Part shown: positions 54,531-62,191 of the stretch, piece after piece
Layout of the letters: each line of letters opens with the position of its first letter
How positions within the stretch are numbered: the stretch's first letter is position 1
DNA from: an uncultured Muribaculaceae bacterium
Lineage (GTDB): Bacteria; Bacteroidota; Bacteroidia; Bacteroidales; Muribaculaceae
Length of the DNA stretch: 64,000 nucleotides
Direction of reading: 5' to 3'
NCBI GenBank assembly: GCA_910578385.1
Contig: CAJTQV010000002.1
Location: 62,001 to 126,000, forward strand
Notes under the pieces: model-generated
Database searches by the model: none
Told to the model about the DNA's origin: nothing
Seen by the model: only the letters and a program-made list of their open reading frames with translations
Translations under genes and position numbers: made by a program

Positions 54531-55109
54531 CTAAAGCATGGTCAGTGCCTGCTTGATGGCTTTTTCTGTTGAAAGCGAGGGGTCTGCCGCGAAAAGTTTC
54601 TGCAACACCTTCTTGCACTGCGGGGCCGCGAAGCCGAGCATGACGAGGGCGGCAAGCGCGTCGTCGAACGATTCGTTGACCGACACCGTGACATCGGGCA
54701 TGAGGCCGTTGGCCTTGATCTTGTCGCGTAGGTCCACGATGATGCGCTGGGCGGTCTTTCCGCCGATTCCCTTAACCCCTTTCAGGAGCTTGTCCTCGCC
54801 GTTGGCGATGGCCGATTCGAGCTGCGGAACGGTAAGAGCGGAGAGAATGAGACGCGCCGTGTTGGGGCCGACGCCACTCACGCCTATCAGCAGGCGGAAG
54901 AGCTCGCGGCTCGCGCGGTCAAGAAATCCGTAGAGTATGTGTGCATCCTCGCGAATGGCCTCGTGGATGTAGAATTTAACCTTTTCCGTGGTCGAAATGC
55001 GGGGATAGTCTATAAGCGTGACGTTAATCTCGTAACCGAGTCCGTTGCAGTCCACAACGGCGTAGGTAGGAGTAACTTCGGCCGGAAGGCCCTGAATATA
55101 GTCAATCAT
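54531..55109 (-). CDS. ruvA: Holliday junction branch migration protein RuvA
   Basis: 192 residues. Domain I opens MIDYIQGLPAEVTPTYAVVD. Domain II has two helix-hairpin-helix motifs (LLIGVSGVGPNTARLILSAL and LLKGVKGIGGKTAQRIIVDL). Domain III binds RuvB (ALAALVMLGFAAPQCKKVLQ). It forms tetramers that hold Holliday junctions for RuvB. It is followed by sprA; the link is conserved in Bacteroidetes and has no known functional basis. It is divergent from recR. Confidence 0.97.
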   Translation of the reverse strand: MIDYIQGLPAEVTPTYAVVDCNGLGYEINVTLIDYPRISTTEKVKFYIHEAIREDAHILYGFLDRASRELFRLLIGVSGVGPNTARLILSALTVPQLESAIANGEDKLLKGVKGIGGKTAQRIIVDLRDKIKANGLMPDVTVSVNESFDDALAALVMLGFAAPQCKKVLQKLFAADPSLSTEKAIKQALTML

Positions 55110-55179
55110 ACACTATAAACGGCACTGAAAGATATAAATTATCTGCCACGGCAATAAACTTAGACACCTGCAGCCGAGG

Positions 55180-55211
55180 TTTGCCCGTCAGTGAATTATT
55201 TTGTAACTTTG
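55180..55211 (+). promoter_or_regulatory. recR promoter that gives a nearly leaderless mRNA
   Basis: TTTG at 55180-55183, a 20-nt spacer, TAACTTTG at 55204-55211, and the recR ATG only 4 nt later (55216). The transcription start expected from this spacing would coincide with the start codon. Confidence 0.75.
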
Positions 55212-55215
55212 CGCC

Positions 55216-55836
55216 ATGAACCAGTCATATAATTCCGTTTTACTGGATACGGCTGTGGCCGAGCTATCGAAATTGCCGGGCATCGGTCACAAGACAGCCC
55301 TGAGGCTCGCCCTGCATCTGCTCCGGAAGGAACCCGAGACATCATATGCTCTCGGCAACGCGATTATCGACATGCGCAAGGGAATAACATATTGCCCTGT
55401 ATGTCACAATATAAGCGAAGGCGGTGTGTGCTCGATATGCAGCAACCCGCGCCGCGACCGCCACACTGTCTGCGTGGTCGAGAACGTGAAGGATGTCATA
55501 ACGATCGAACGCACCAACGAGCACCATGGCCTGTATCATGTGCTCGGGGGACTCATCTCCCCTCTCGACGGAGTATCGCCGTCGGACCTTGAGATAGACA
55601 GTCTCGTGGCTCGTGTGACCGACGAGGATGTGCGCGAGGTAATCTTGGCGCTCAGTCCTACGATGGAAGGCGACACAACGAATTTCTACATCTACCGCAA
55701 GCTCGCCGACCTGCCCGTCAAGGTTACGATGCTTGCACGCGGCCTGAGCATAGGCAACGAACTGGAATACACCGACGAGCTGACCTTAGGCCGCTCCATC
55801 CTGAACCGCACCCTCTTCTCGACCAACCCCCAGTAG
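55216..55836 (+). CDS. recR: Recombination protein RecR
   Basis: 206 residues. HhH at AELSKLPGIGHKTALRLALH, a zinc finger CPVCHNISEGGVCSICSNPR, then a TOPRIM domain (VCVVENVKDVITIERTN) and the Walker-B-like C-terminal region. It loads RecA at gaps with RecO and RecF. The start is fixed by homology with RecR (MNQSYNSVLLDTAV). Its stop is TAG in a REP-like palindrome. Confidence 0.96.
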   Translation: MNQSYNSVLLDTAVAELSKLPGIGHKTALRLALHLLRKEPETSYALGNAIIDMRKGITYCPVCHNISEGGVCSICSNPRRDRHTVCVVENVKDVITIERTNEHHGLYHVLGGLISPLDGVSPSDLEIDSLVARVTDEDVREVILALSPTMEGDTTNFYIYRKLADLPVKVTMLARGLSIGNELEYTDELTLGRSILNRTLFSTNPQ

Positions 55837-55857
55837 GGTCGCGGCACGCCGCGGCCC
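55836..55857. repeat. REP-like palindrome P4
   Basis: GGGTCGCGGC ACG CCGCGGCCC, beginning at the last base of the recR stop codon. Same family as 60341. Confidence 0.65.
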
Positions 55858-55910
55858 ACCAGGCGAAACCCCAATATTATCCCCACCCCACCGACATCGA
55901 AATAAAAATC

Positions 55911-56474
55911 ATGAAATTCCTCGAAGACGACATATTAAGGTTACGCGCCGTAGAACCATCAGATGCCGACACGATGTGGGAAATCGAGACCGACTCCTCA
56001 CAATGGCGCGACAACGGCATGTCCGCGCCCTATTCGCGCCGCAACCTACGTGAATACGCAGAGAACTACGACGCCGATCCCATCCGCGCCGGCCAGCTAC
56101 GCCTCGTCGCCGAACTGAAATACGACACCACCGGCCGTAATATCAATAGGAATAATGACACCACCGGCCGAACAATCGGATTAGTGGACCTCTATGACAT
56201 CTCCCCCACCGGGCGCACGGCATTTATCGGAATATACGTAATGGATCAGCACCGTGGCAACGGCTACGCCGCACGTGCCTTGAATCTGATGGAGGAATAC
56301 GCAAGGATGCTGCTCAACCTGCGTATCGTAGCAGCCAAAGTATCGGCAGCCAACACCGACAGCCGTTCTCTATTCGAGAAGAACGGCTACACGCTCTCAG
56401 GCCGGCTGCAGGACTGGCTGCTGAGCGGCAGCGAGACAAGCTCGCTGCTGATTTACACTAAAAAATTGGACTAA
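55911..56474 (+). CDS. GNAT-family acetyltransferase
   Basis: 187 residues of the RimJ/RimL-like GNAT type: LRLRAVEPSDADTMWEIE at the start, the acetyl-CoA-binding QHRGNGYAARALNLM (R-x-x-G-x-G/A) and the FEKNGYTLSGRL end. Between residues 75 and 88 the DNA repeats GACACCACCGGCCG with a 29-nt spacing, giving DTTGRNINRNNDTTGRTI, which looks like a recent internal duplication in a loop. Substrate not predictable. Confidence 0.88.
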   Translation: MKFLEDDILRLRAVEPSDADTMWEIETDSSQWRDNGMSAPYSRRNLREYAENYDADPIRAGQLRLVAELKYDTTGRNINRNNDTTGRTIGLVDLYDISPTGRTAFIGIYVMDQHRGNGYAARALNLMEEYARMLLNLRIVAAKVSAANTDSRSLFEKNGYTLSGRLQDWLLSGSETSSLLIYTKKLD

Positions 56475-56475
56475 G

Positions 56476-56627
56476 AGTAATAGGGTCTATAGGACTTATA
56501 AGTCTTATAAGGCTTATAGGGCTTATAAGGCTTATGGGGCTTATAGGGCTTACAGGGCTTACAGGGCTTATAGGGCTTACAGGGCTTACAGGGCTTACAG
56601 GGCTTACAGGGCTTATAGACTGTGAGC
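56476..56627. repeat. 9-bp tandem repeat (ATAGGGCTT/ACAGGGCTT)
   Basis: Around sixteen copies of a 9-bp unit between the acetyltransferase and yqgE genes. Degenerate at the left, perfect ACAGGGCTT copies at the right. Confidence 0.95.
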
Positions 56628-56630
56628 CGG

Positions 56631-57242
56631 TCAGTTGAGTGAGGGGTGAGCCGGGATGCTGAGCCAGGAGCGGTAGTCGGGGCCCATGCGCTCGACCTCG
56701 CGCCGCCAGTATTCCTCGCCTGAGCCGCGCAGCAGGTCCACGGGGTCGGGCGCGGTGTTGACTGCCCATGTCTGCTCTATGATCTCTTTTGTGAGTTGTT
56801 CCGGGCCCCAGCCGCTGTATCCGAAGAAGAAGCGGATCATTCCCTCGGTCTCGGCTCCCGACGCTATGTAGTCGCGGAGCTGGTCGGCATCTCCTCCGGT
56901 GTATATGCCCGGAAGTAGCTCTATGCTGCCGTCGATTATCGTGCCGAGGCGGTGCAACATGAAAAGACGGTCGAGTTCCACGGGGCCTCCATTGTACAGC
57001 GGCATTCTCTCAGTGCCTTTCCAGTCGGCCACAAGGGCATCGACAGTGGCGTTTAGCTTGTGGTTGAGGATGAGACCGAGATGGCCGCCGTTGTCCTCGC
57101 GGTCAAGAATCAGGATGACACTGCGGAAGAAATTACGGTCGAGCATCATCGGCGCAGCAATGAGAAGATTGCCGGCCTTGGGGTCGAGGTCAGTCGGAGT
57201 CTTGTGGAGAAAAGAGTCTATGTCGAGTTTATCAATATCCAT
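56631..57242 (-). CDS. YqgE/AlgH family protein
   Basis: 203 residues. Family motifs: GNLLIAAPMMLDRNFFRSVI, GHLGLILNHKLNATVDALVA, LYNGGPVELDRLFMLH, and RFFFGYSGWGPEQLTKEI. The protein is widespread and conserved, with no settled function (a regulator of alginate in Pseudomonas was once claimed). Monocistronic; its 3' end lies next to the 9-bp repeat. Confidence 0.95.
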   Translation of the reverse strand: MDIDKLDIDSFLHKTPTDLDPKAGNLLIAAPMMLDRNFFRSVILILDREDNGGHLGLILNHKLNATVDALVADWKGTERMPLYNGGPVELDRLFMLHRLGTIIDGSIELLPGIYTGGDADQLRDYIASGAETEGMIRFFFGYSGWGPEQLTKEIIEQTWAVNTAPDPVDLLRGSGEEYWRREVERMGPDYRSWLSIPAHPSLN

Positions 57243-57386
57243 AGCAGTACATATGACGAGTGAGCAAAATTACTCGTTTTGTCTTGAACTTACAAGAGTG
57301 GGGAGTAAATTCGCTCACTTTTTTTGAATTGGATTGGGAAGAGTGCTTTGAGCTTGCGGTAATTGTCGAGGCAACTCGTGGAATCG

Positions 57387-57498
57387 AGATTAAGCTCGAT
57401 TAAGCCCCCAAAAGCATGGTCAAGCCAGATTAAGCTCGATTAAGCCCGAAAAAGCATGGTCAAGCCAGATTAAGCTCTAAAAAAACTTGGCCAAGCCC
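57387..57498. repeat. 40-bp tandem repeat, 2.8 copies
   Basis: Two 40-nt units (57387-57426 and 57427-57466) differing at a few bases, and a third partial unit. Each contains two short ATTAAGCYC repeats and AAAAGCATGGTCAAGCC. Lies between yqgE and the next minus-strand gene. Confidence 0.92.
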
Positions 57499-57505
57499 GG
57501 TTGGT

Positions 57506-57784
57506 TCAGTCGTCTTTTTTGCCGAAGCCGAAGATTCCCTTGCCGTCGGTTTTGTCTTCAACAAAGTCTTCCAGCTTGTCTTTGGCTGAGTCGAGCATGT
57601 CCTTGCCCTTCTCTACATATTCCTTGCCTTTGCCGTTTTCGAGCCAGTCCTTACCCTTGTCAATCAGGTCGGCCCCCTTGTCGTTGACTTCCTGCACCTT
57701 CGGGTTGTTCATGAACTCATCTACCTTGCCCTGAATCTTGTCCTGAAGTTCCTGAGCCTTGTTTTTCAAATCATTGGTGTCCAT
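57506..57784 (-). CDS. Helical stress-type protein with lysine-rich repeats
   Basis: 92 residues, highly charged and amphipathic helical. Repeats of the form LIDKGKDWLENGKGKEYVEK and GKDMLDSAKDKLEDFVEDKT resemble the 11-residue periodicity of LEA/YtxH-like or CsbD-like stress proteins. No signal peptide. Probably intrinsically disordered in solution and helical on membranes. Function unknown. Confidence 0.75.
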   Translation of the reverse strand: MDTNDLKNKAQELQDKIQGKVDEFMNNPKVQEVNDKGADLIDKGKDWLENGKGKEYVEKGKDMLDSAKDKLEDFVEDKTDGKGIFGFGKKDD

Positions 57785-58142
57785 AGTATAAATCTGTTAA
57801 AGTGTAATTTAAGCGAGTCCCCCTTATCCCGTCAATGCTATAACGTCACGCGCAATCAAAATGTTCCGTTCAGACTTCGGCACACCCCCACAGTCTCTTT
57901 AGCAAAACTTTGACAGACCGATTTTCTTAAAACGTGACATCAGGAGTCGCTTTTTCATGAGAATTGACGTTAAAAAGGTGTTAAATTTAACAATATAGTG
58001 TTAAGCGGCGTAATATGCGGAATGTTTTTTGCATTTAGTATGTGACAACGACAAGGGGGTACAGGCATATCAAGTCCCCTATTGGCCGCCCCTCCGCTCT
58101 GTCCATGTTGCAATGATTATAGAAAAGACTAAAATAAGACAC
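57785..58142. other. 358-nt intergenic region before degP
   Basis: No gene is supported here. AT-rich in the right half, with GTGTTAAATTTAAC (a small inverted repeat) and TTTTTTGCATTTAG. No exact TAnnTTTG box. The upstream minus-strand helical gene and degP diverge from it, so it should contain both promoters. Confidence 0.6.
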
Positions 58143-59624
58143 ATGAGAAAAACAAGTATTTCAATGGCACTTGCTCTGGCCATGATGGCCGGAGGCTTCG
58201 GTGCCTATGCCGCTGAACCCGAGTTTATCCGCACGGCTGCAACGCCTGCGTTTGAGACTGATTTCACCAACGCGGCTGAAAAGACTGTGAACGCAGTGGT
58301 CTGCATCAAGAGTTTCACCACACGCCAGCAGAACCCTTACGGTTCGCAGGGTGGCTATGATCCGTTCGCCATGTTCGACTTCTTCTTCGGCACTCCCGGC
58401 GGTGGTCAGCGTCAGCAGCCACGCCAGCAGCAGAAGCAGAAGAAGTCGGAGCCTGTGCAGTCGGGTCTCGGCTCGGGTGTCATCATATCTGAGGATGGTT
58501 ACATCGTGACCAACAACCACGTGATTGACAACGCCGACAAACTTGAGGTGCTCCTCAACGACAACTCCACCTACGATGCCCGCATCATAGGCACCGACGA
58601 GGCTTCAGACCTCGCGCTCATCAAGATTGATGCAAAGGGCCTCTCCCCCATCATCTTCGGTGATTCCGAGGCTGTCAAGATCGGAGAGTGGGTACTTGCG
58701 GTCGGCAATCCCTTCGGTTTCAACTCGACTGTGACCGCCGGTATCGTGAGCGCGAAGGCACGCAGCCTCGGCACAAACAACAAGGGTGGCAACATGTCGA
58801 TCGAGTCGTTCATCCAGACTGACGCGGCACTCAATCCCGGCAACTCCGGCGGTGCTCTCGTCAACCTTAACGGTGAACTTATCGGCATAAACTCGGCCAT
58901 ATACAGTAACACTGGCAGCTACTCGGGCTTCTCGTTCGCGATTCCGACAACCATCGTGAAGAAAGTGATGGCCGACATTCGCCAGTACGGCACCGTGCAG
59001 CGTGCAATGTTGGGTTGTACCGTGGTGGAACTTGACGCGAAACTCGCCAAGGAGAAAGGCATAACCGCAGCCAAGGCCGGATGTCTCGTGGCTTCGGTAA
59101 GCGACATGAGCACCGCCAAGGAGCTCGGCCTTCAGGAGGATGACCTCATCACCGCAATCAATGGCGCGGAAGTGCATAATTTTGCACAACTCGTTGAGCA
59201 GATAAGCAAGTTCCGCCCCGGCGACAAGATTACGGTGACATACTACCGCGACAACAAGGCATATCAGAAGACCGGAGTGCTCCGCAACTCGCAGGGCAAT
59301 ACTTCAATCACCAAGAAGGGTGACTTCTCCGAGGTAGGCTGCGCGTTCATGAAGATTTCTGCCGAGACCAAGCAGCACCTCGGAATCTCTAACGGTGTTC
59401 AGGTACAGGGTCTGAAGAGCGGCGCGTTCAAGGATGCCGGTGTGAAAGATGGTTTCATCATCACAGAAATCAATGATACTCCAGTCAATTCGACCGATGA
59501 TGTTGAATACATCTACAACCAGATAATGAAGAGCGGCGATGACGAACGCGTGATGTTCCTAAAGGGTGTTTACCCGACAGGCAAGAAGTACTACTACGCC
59601 GTCAACCTCGAAAGCGCGGAGTGA
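58143..59624 (+). CDS. degP: Do-family serine protease DegP/HtrA
   Basis: 493 residues from ATG 58143 (the longer frame is upstream leader). Signal peptide ending AYAAEP. Trypsin-like domain: NNHVIDNAD (His), TDEASDLALIKID (Asp), QTDAALNPGNSGGALVNLNG (Ser in GNSGG). Two PDZ domains follow (GCLVASVSDMSTAKELGLQE and AFKDAGVKDGFIITEIND). A Gln-rich linker is inserted near residue 85. It removes or refolds damaged envelope proteins. It is last before a terminator. Confidence 0.96.
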   Translation: MRKTSISMALALAMMAGGFGAYAAEPEFIRTAATPAFETDFTNAAEKTVNAVVCIKSFTTRQQNPYGSQGGYDPFAMFDFFFGTPGGGQRQQPRQQQKQKKSEPVQSGLGSGVIISEDGYIVTNNHVIDNADKLEVLLNDNSTYDARIIGTDEASDLALIKIDAKGLSPIIFGDSEAVKIGEWVLAVGNPFGFNSTVTAGIVSAKARSLGTNNKGGNMSIESFIQTDAALNPGNSGGALVNLNGELIGINSAIYSNTGSYSGFSFAIPTTIVKKVMADIRQYGTVQRAMLGCTVVELDAKLAKEKGITAAKAGCLVASVSDMSTAKELGLQEDDLITAINGAEVHNFAQLVEQISKFRPGDKITVTYYRDNKAYQKTGVLRNSQGNTSITKKGDFSEVGCAFMKISAETKQHLGISNGVQVQGLKSGAFKDAGVKDGFIITEINDTPVNSTDDVEYIYNQIMKSGDDERVMFLKGVYPTGKKYYYAVNLESAE

Positions 59625-59716
59625 CGCTGATACCAGCAGCAAAAAAAATATAAGAATAGCTGAATTTCTGCAAGAAACAGCAGAACAACAGCAAGAAACA
59701 GTGATTTGGGATAAGT

Positions 59717-59755
59717 AAAGCCCGGGCGGTTCGTTCAGACGACCGTCCGGGCTTT
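59717..59755 (+). terminator. Intrinsic terminator of degP
   Basis: 14-bp stem AAAGCCCGGGCGGT with ACCGTCCGGGCTTT, one wobble pair, 11-nt loop, then CGATTAAAC. Confidence 0.75.
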
Positions 59756-59764
59756 CGATTAAAC

Positions 59765-59808
59765 GGGTGTGACAAATAAGTCAACAGGGTAATTTATTTG
59801 TCACACCC
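59765..59808. repeat. 15-bp perfect inverted repeat before yfcE
   Basis: GGGTGTGACAAATAA pairs exactly with TTATTTGTCACACCC across 14 nt. No poly-T follows. It lies 37 nt before the yfcE ATG and may be an operator or a second terminator. Confidence 0.8.
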
Positions 59809-59845
59809 TCTTATACATTTCGGTAATATAGACCGTTGAAGGATT

Positions 59846-60340
59846 ATGAAACAGATTGGAATACTAAGCGACACGCATGGATATTGGGATGAGCGTTATG
59901 CCCGTCACTTCGCCGACTGTGACGAGATATGGCACGCGGGCGACATCGGCGACATAGCCATCATCGAACGGCTGGAGGAGATTTGCCCGGTGCGGGCTGT
60001 GTCGGGCAACATTGACCATGGAGCCGTGAAACGGCGTTGTCCGGAACTTTTGCAGTTCCAATGCGAGGAGATTCCGGTACTTCTCACGCACATCGGCGGT
60101 TATCCGGGCAAATGGTCAAAGGGTATGAAGAACCTGCTCAAAGAAAGCGGCACACGGCTGATGGTAGACGGGCACTCACATATTCTGAAAGTCATCTACG
60201 ACCACGAACTCGACCTTCTTCACATAAATCCCGGAGCGGCCGGTCAGCAAGGCTGGCACAAACAGCGCACCCTGATCCGCCTCAAAATCGACGGCGCGGA
60301 CATGCGCGACTGCGAGATAATCGAATTGGGAAAACCGTAG
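59846..60340 (+). CDS. yfcE: YfcE-type metallophosphoesterase
   Basis: 164 residues. The calcineurin-like set of metal ligands is present: GILSDTHGYWD, IWHAGDIGD, VSGNIDH, LLTHIGGYPG, MVDGHSH and LHINPGAAGQQG. Small cytoplasmic phosphodiesterases of this type act on artificial or cyclic-nucleotide substrates; the cellular substrate is not known. The stop codon TAG is followed at once by a REP-like palindrome. Confidence 0.92.
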   Translation: MKQIGILSDTHGYWDERYARHFADCDEIWHAGDIGDIAIIERLEEICPVRAVSGNIDHGAVKRRCPELLQFQCEEIPVLLTHIGGYPGKWSKGMKNLLKESGTRLMVDGHSHILKVIYDHELDLLHINPGAAGQQGWHKQRTLIRLKIDGADMRDCEIIELGKP

Positions 60341-60385
60341 GGTCGCGGCATGCCACGGCCAACAGTAGACCGACATGCCGCGACC
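60341..60385. repeat. REP-like palindrome P5, likely terminator
   Basis: GGTCGCGGCATG pairs exactly with CATGCCGCGACC (60374-60385), an imperfect inner segment between. It starts just after the yfcE stop codon and lies between two convergent genes. Confidence 0.7.
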
Positions 60386-60408
60386 AATAACGTATTTGAC
60401 CCCGAATA

Positions 60409-60930
60409 TCAGAAGTCGTAACTGAAGCCGAACTGGGCGAGACCCTGGGCACCGAAGCCGAGCTCGCCGAAGAAGTTGAAGCCGCTGCCGAGCTGCACGC
60501 GTGCTCCGATCGGCGAGATCTGACCGGCGAAGTAACATTTGTTGTAGGAGTCACCCCACTTGGGCATCATGTGGCTAATCTCAACGCCGGCTCCGAGGTG
60601 AGCGTAGAGCGCGAGGATTCCTGTACGGTAGTAGTCGTACTTCGCATTGAGCATGACCGCATGATATGCGATGTTTGAGTGATGCTTTCCCTTTGTCGTG
60701 GTCGACGAGAATGTGTAGGAGGGGCCGATGCGGAAGCGTGAGCCGATTCCGAAGTCAACGCCGACGTTGACAGCACCCCATGCGGTGTTGACATCGGGCC
60801 AACCGTCGTGAAGGTCACAGGCATCCATCTCTGTATAGCCGCCATATGAGGCATACAGGTTTACTTTCTGTGCGGAAGCGGGAAGCACAAGGGCTGCTGC
60901 CGCTGCAATTGTCAGTAGAAACTTTTTCAT
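60409..60930 (-). CDS. Small outer-membrane beta-barrel protein
   Basis: 173 residues. Signal peptide (about 1-20, ALVLPASAQ). About eight alternating amphipathic strands (VNLYASYGGYTEM, WGAVNVGVDFGIGSRFRIGP, and onward) end in the terminal Phe motif AQFGFSYDF for outer-membrane assembly. Probably an OmpW/OmpA-like barrel of unknown role. Convergent with yfcE. Confidence 0.85.
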   Translation of the reverse strand: MKKFLLTIAAAAALVLPASAQKVNLYASYGGYTEMDACDLHDGWPDVNTAWGAVNVGVDFGIGSRFRIGPSYTFSSTTTKGKHHSNIAYHAVMLNAKYDYYRTGILALYAHLGAGVEISHMMPKWGDSYNKCYFAGQISPIGARVQLGSGFNFFGELGFGAQGLAQFGFSYDF

Positions 60931-61044
60931 AACAGTAAAAATGTAGTGTGTGTAAGAAAACGCAGAGTGTTAATAGGTTTTAACCTTGCGTATATTCTAT
61001 TAACAACACCGTGGGGCAAACGGTTTGAATCTATATGTTAAAAA

Positions 61045-61076
61045 CAATAGAGGCTCCGGGGGTGGAGCCTCTATTG
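61045..61076 (-). terminator. Terminator of the urease accessory operon
   Basis: 13-bp stem CAATAGAGGCTCC with GGAGCCTCTATTG, followed on the minus strand by TTTTTAACA. Past the ureD stop and the repeat array. Confidence 0.85.
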
Positions 61077-61090
61077 TGGTATTGGAGTGT

Positions 61091-61150
61091 AATCCCGATT
61101 AATCGGGATTTATCCTGATTAACCTTGGTTAATCTTGATTAATCGGGATT
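61091..61150. repeat. 10-bp tandem repeat (AATCNNGATT)
   Basis: Six contiguous 10-bp units of the form AATCTTGATT, AATCGGGATT, TATCCTGATT and AACCTTGGTT, in the gap between the operon terminator and the ureD stop. Confidence 0.95.
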
Positions 61151-61162
61151 CAGCTGGCAGGG

Positions 61163-62116
61163 TCAGCGCCAGGGGAATTCCTCGGGGAGAGGCTTCCCTT
61201 TGACGGCCATGCGCACACGGGAGCAGAATTCGCGGATGGTCTTCTTGACAAGGCCGGTGTCGTTGCCGAGCACCTTGAAGAGGAGTCCGGCATCGTTTGG
61301 CAAGGTCGTGATTCCGGTGGCAAGCATGCGCTCGCGGTCGAGAGTGGCCGGAGTCTCGGCATAGATCTTGTCGGCATTCTCCTTGGGAGTGACGACTATC
61401 ACATTGGCGAAAATCTCAAATTTGCCCATCACGCCGAGCTGACGCGGGTCGAGCTTTGCAGGGTCGATCACGAACTTCTCGCGGAAGAGCTGCTCTCCGT
61501 CGGGACGCTCACCGTGGCTGCACACCGACAGAATGTCGTAGTCGAACATCTCGCCGTCGCCATAGTACTTGCGGCCTCCCATGTAGATCTCGGAGTAGAA
61601 CACCGTGGCCGTCGGATGGACCGAGAGCCGTGTGTCGCAGATGAAACGTGTGTGGCGGCATGGGAACACCGGCTCAGGCATGAATTCAAGGTAGGCACCC
61701 TCCTCAAGCACTATATTCTGGATCATGCCTGAGTAATTGTACTTCATCTCGGCGAGCTTTGTGGCAGCTCCGGTGGAAACCCATCCGAAGGCATCTTTCT
61801 CGACAATTATATCCTGCTGGTAGCGGTCGCCGTCAACGTTGGGTCCACCCGACGATAGTATGTAAAGACATGGCATCTCGGGCATCTCCTTGTCGAAGTA
61901 GAGTTCCTGCTGCGCGATTAGCGGCACGCGGCGGTCAATCTCGCGCAGAATGCTCTTGCCATCCTTGTCGAGGGCGAACCGGAGCTTGAGATAACCATGC
62001 TTGCCCGGCGCACCGACATACATCTGGTCGGGCTCGCGCAGATATGGCTGCATCTCATGTGCCTTCGAGAAGTCTACTTCAGGCACCGAGGCGGTTTTCA
62101 GTTTTGTGGTTTCCAT
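61163..62116 (-). CDS. ureD: Urease accessory protein UreD
   Basis: 317 residues from ATG 62116 (METTKLKTAS); the frame before it is a translated repeat. UreD (also called UreH) is the scaffold of the UreDFG complex that delivers nickel to urease. Beta-rich, with PVFPCRHTRFICDTRLSVHP and the YSEIYMGGRKYYGDGEMFDY segment, which contain the conserved residues of the family. It is the last gene of ureE-ureF-ureG-ureD. Confidence 0.9.
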   Translation of the reverse strand: METTKLKTASVPEVDFSKAHEMQPYLREPDQMYVGAPGKHGYLKLRFALDKDGKSILREIDRRVPLIAQQELYFDKEMPEMPCLYILSSGGPNVDGDRYQQDIIVEKDAFGWVSTGAATKLAEMKYNYSGMIQNIVLEEGAYLEFMPEPVFPCRHTRFICDTRLSVHPTATVFYSEIYMGGRKYYGDGEMFDYDILSVCSHGERPDGEQLFREKFVIDPAKLDPRQLGVMGKFEIFANVIVVTPKENADKIYAETPATLDRERMLATGITTLPNDAGLLFKVLGNDTGLVKKTIREFCSRVRMAVKGKPLPEEFPWR

Positions 62117-62138
62117 AATAGTTTTGATTTCAGGTGGG

Positions 62139-62186
62139 TGGAGGTCAGGCTGGTCGGACATGTCAGACCTGTCGGACAAGTCGGAT
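62139..62186. repeat. 9-bp tandem repeat (TCYGACMDG type)
   Basis: Five units such as TCCGACAGG, TCTGACATG and TCCGACCAG on the minus strand, between ureG and ureD. Same unit family as 26469-26549. Confidence 0.85.
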
Positions 62187-62191
62187 GGCGG

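Noticed and set aside
62116..62179. A 21-residue N-terminal extension of UreD
   Set aside because: It is a translation of the 9-bp repeat between ureG and ureD (repeating SDxSD), and UreD normally starts at about the METTKL position.
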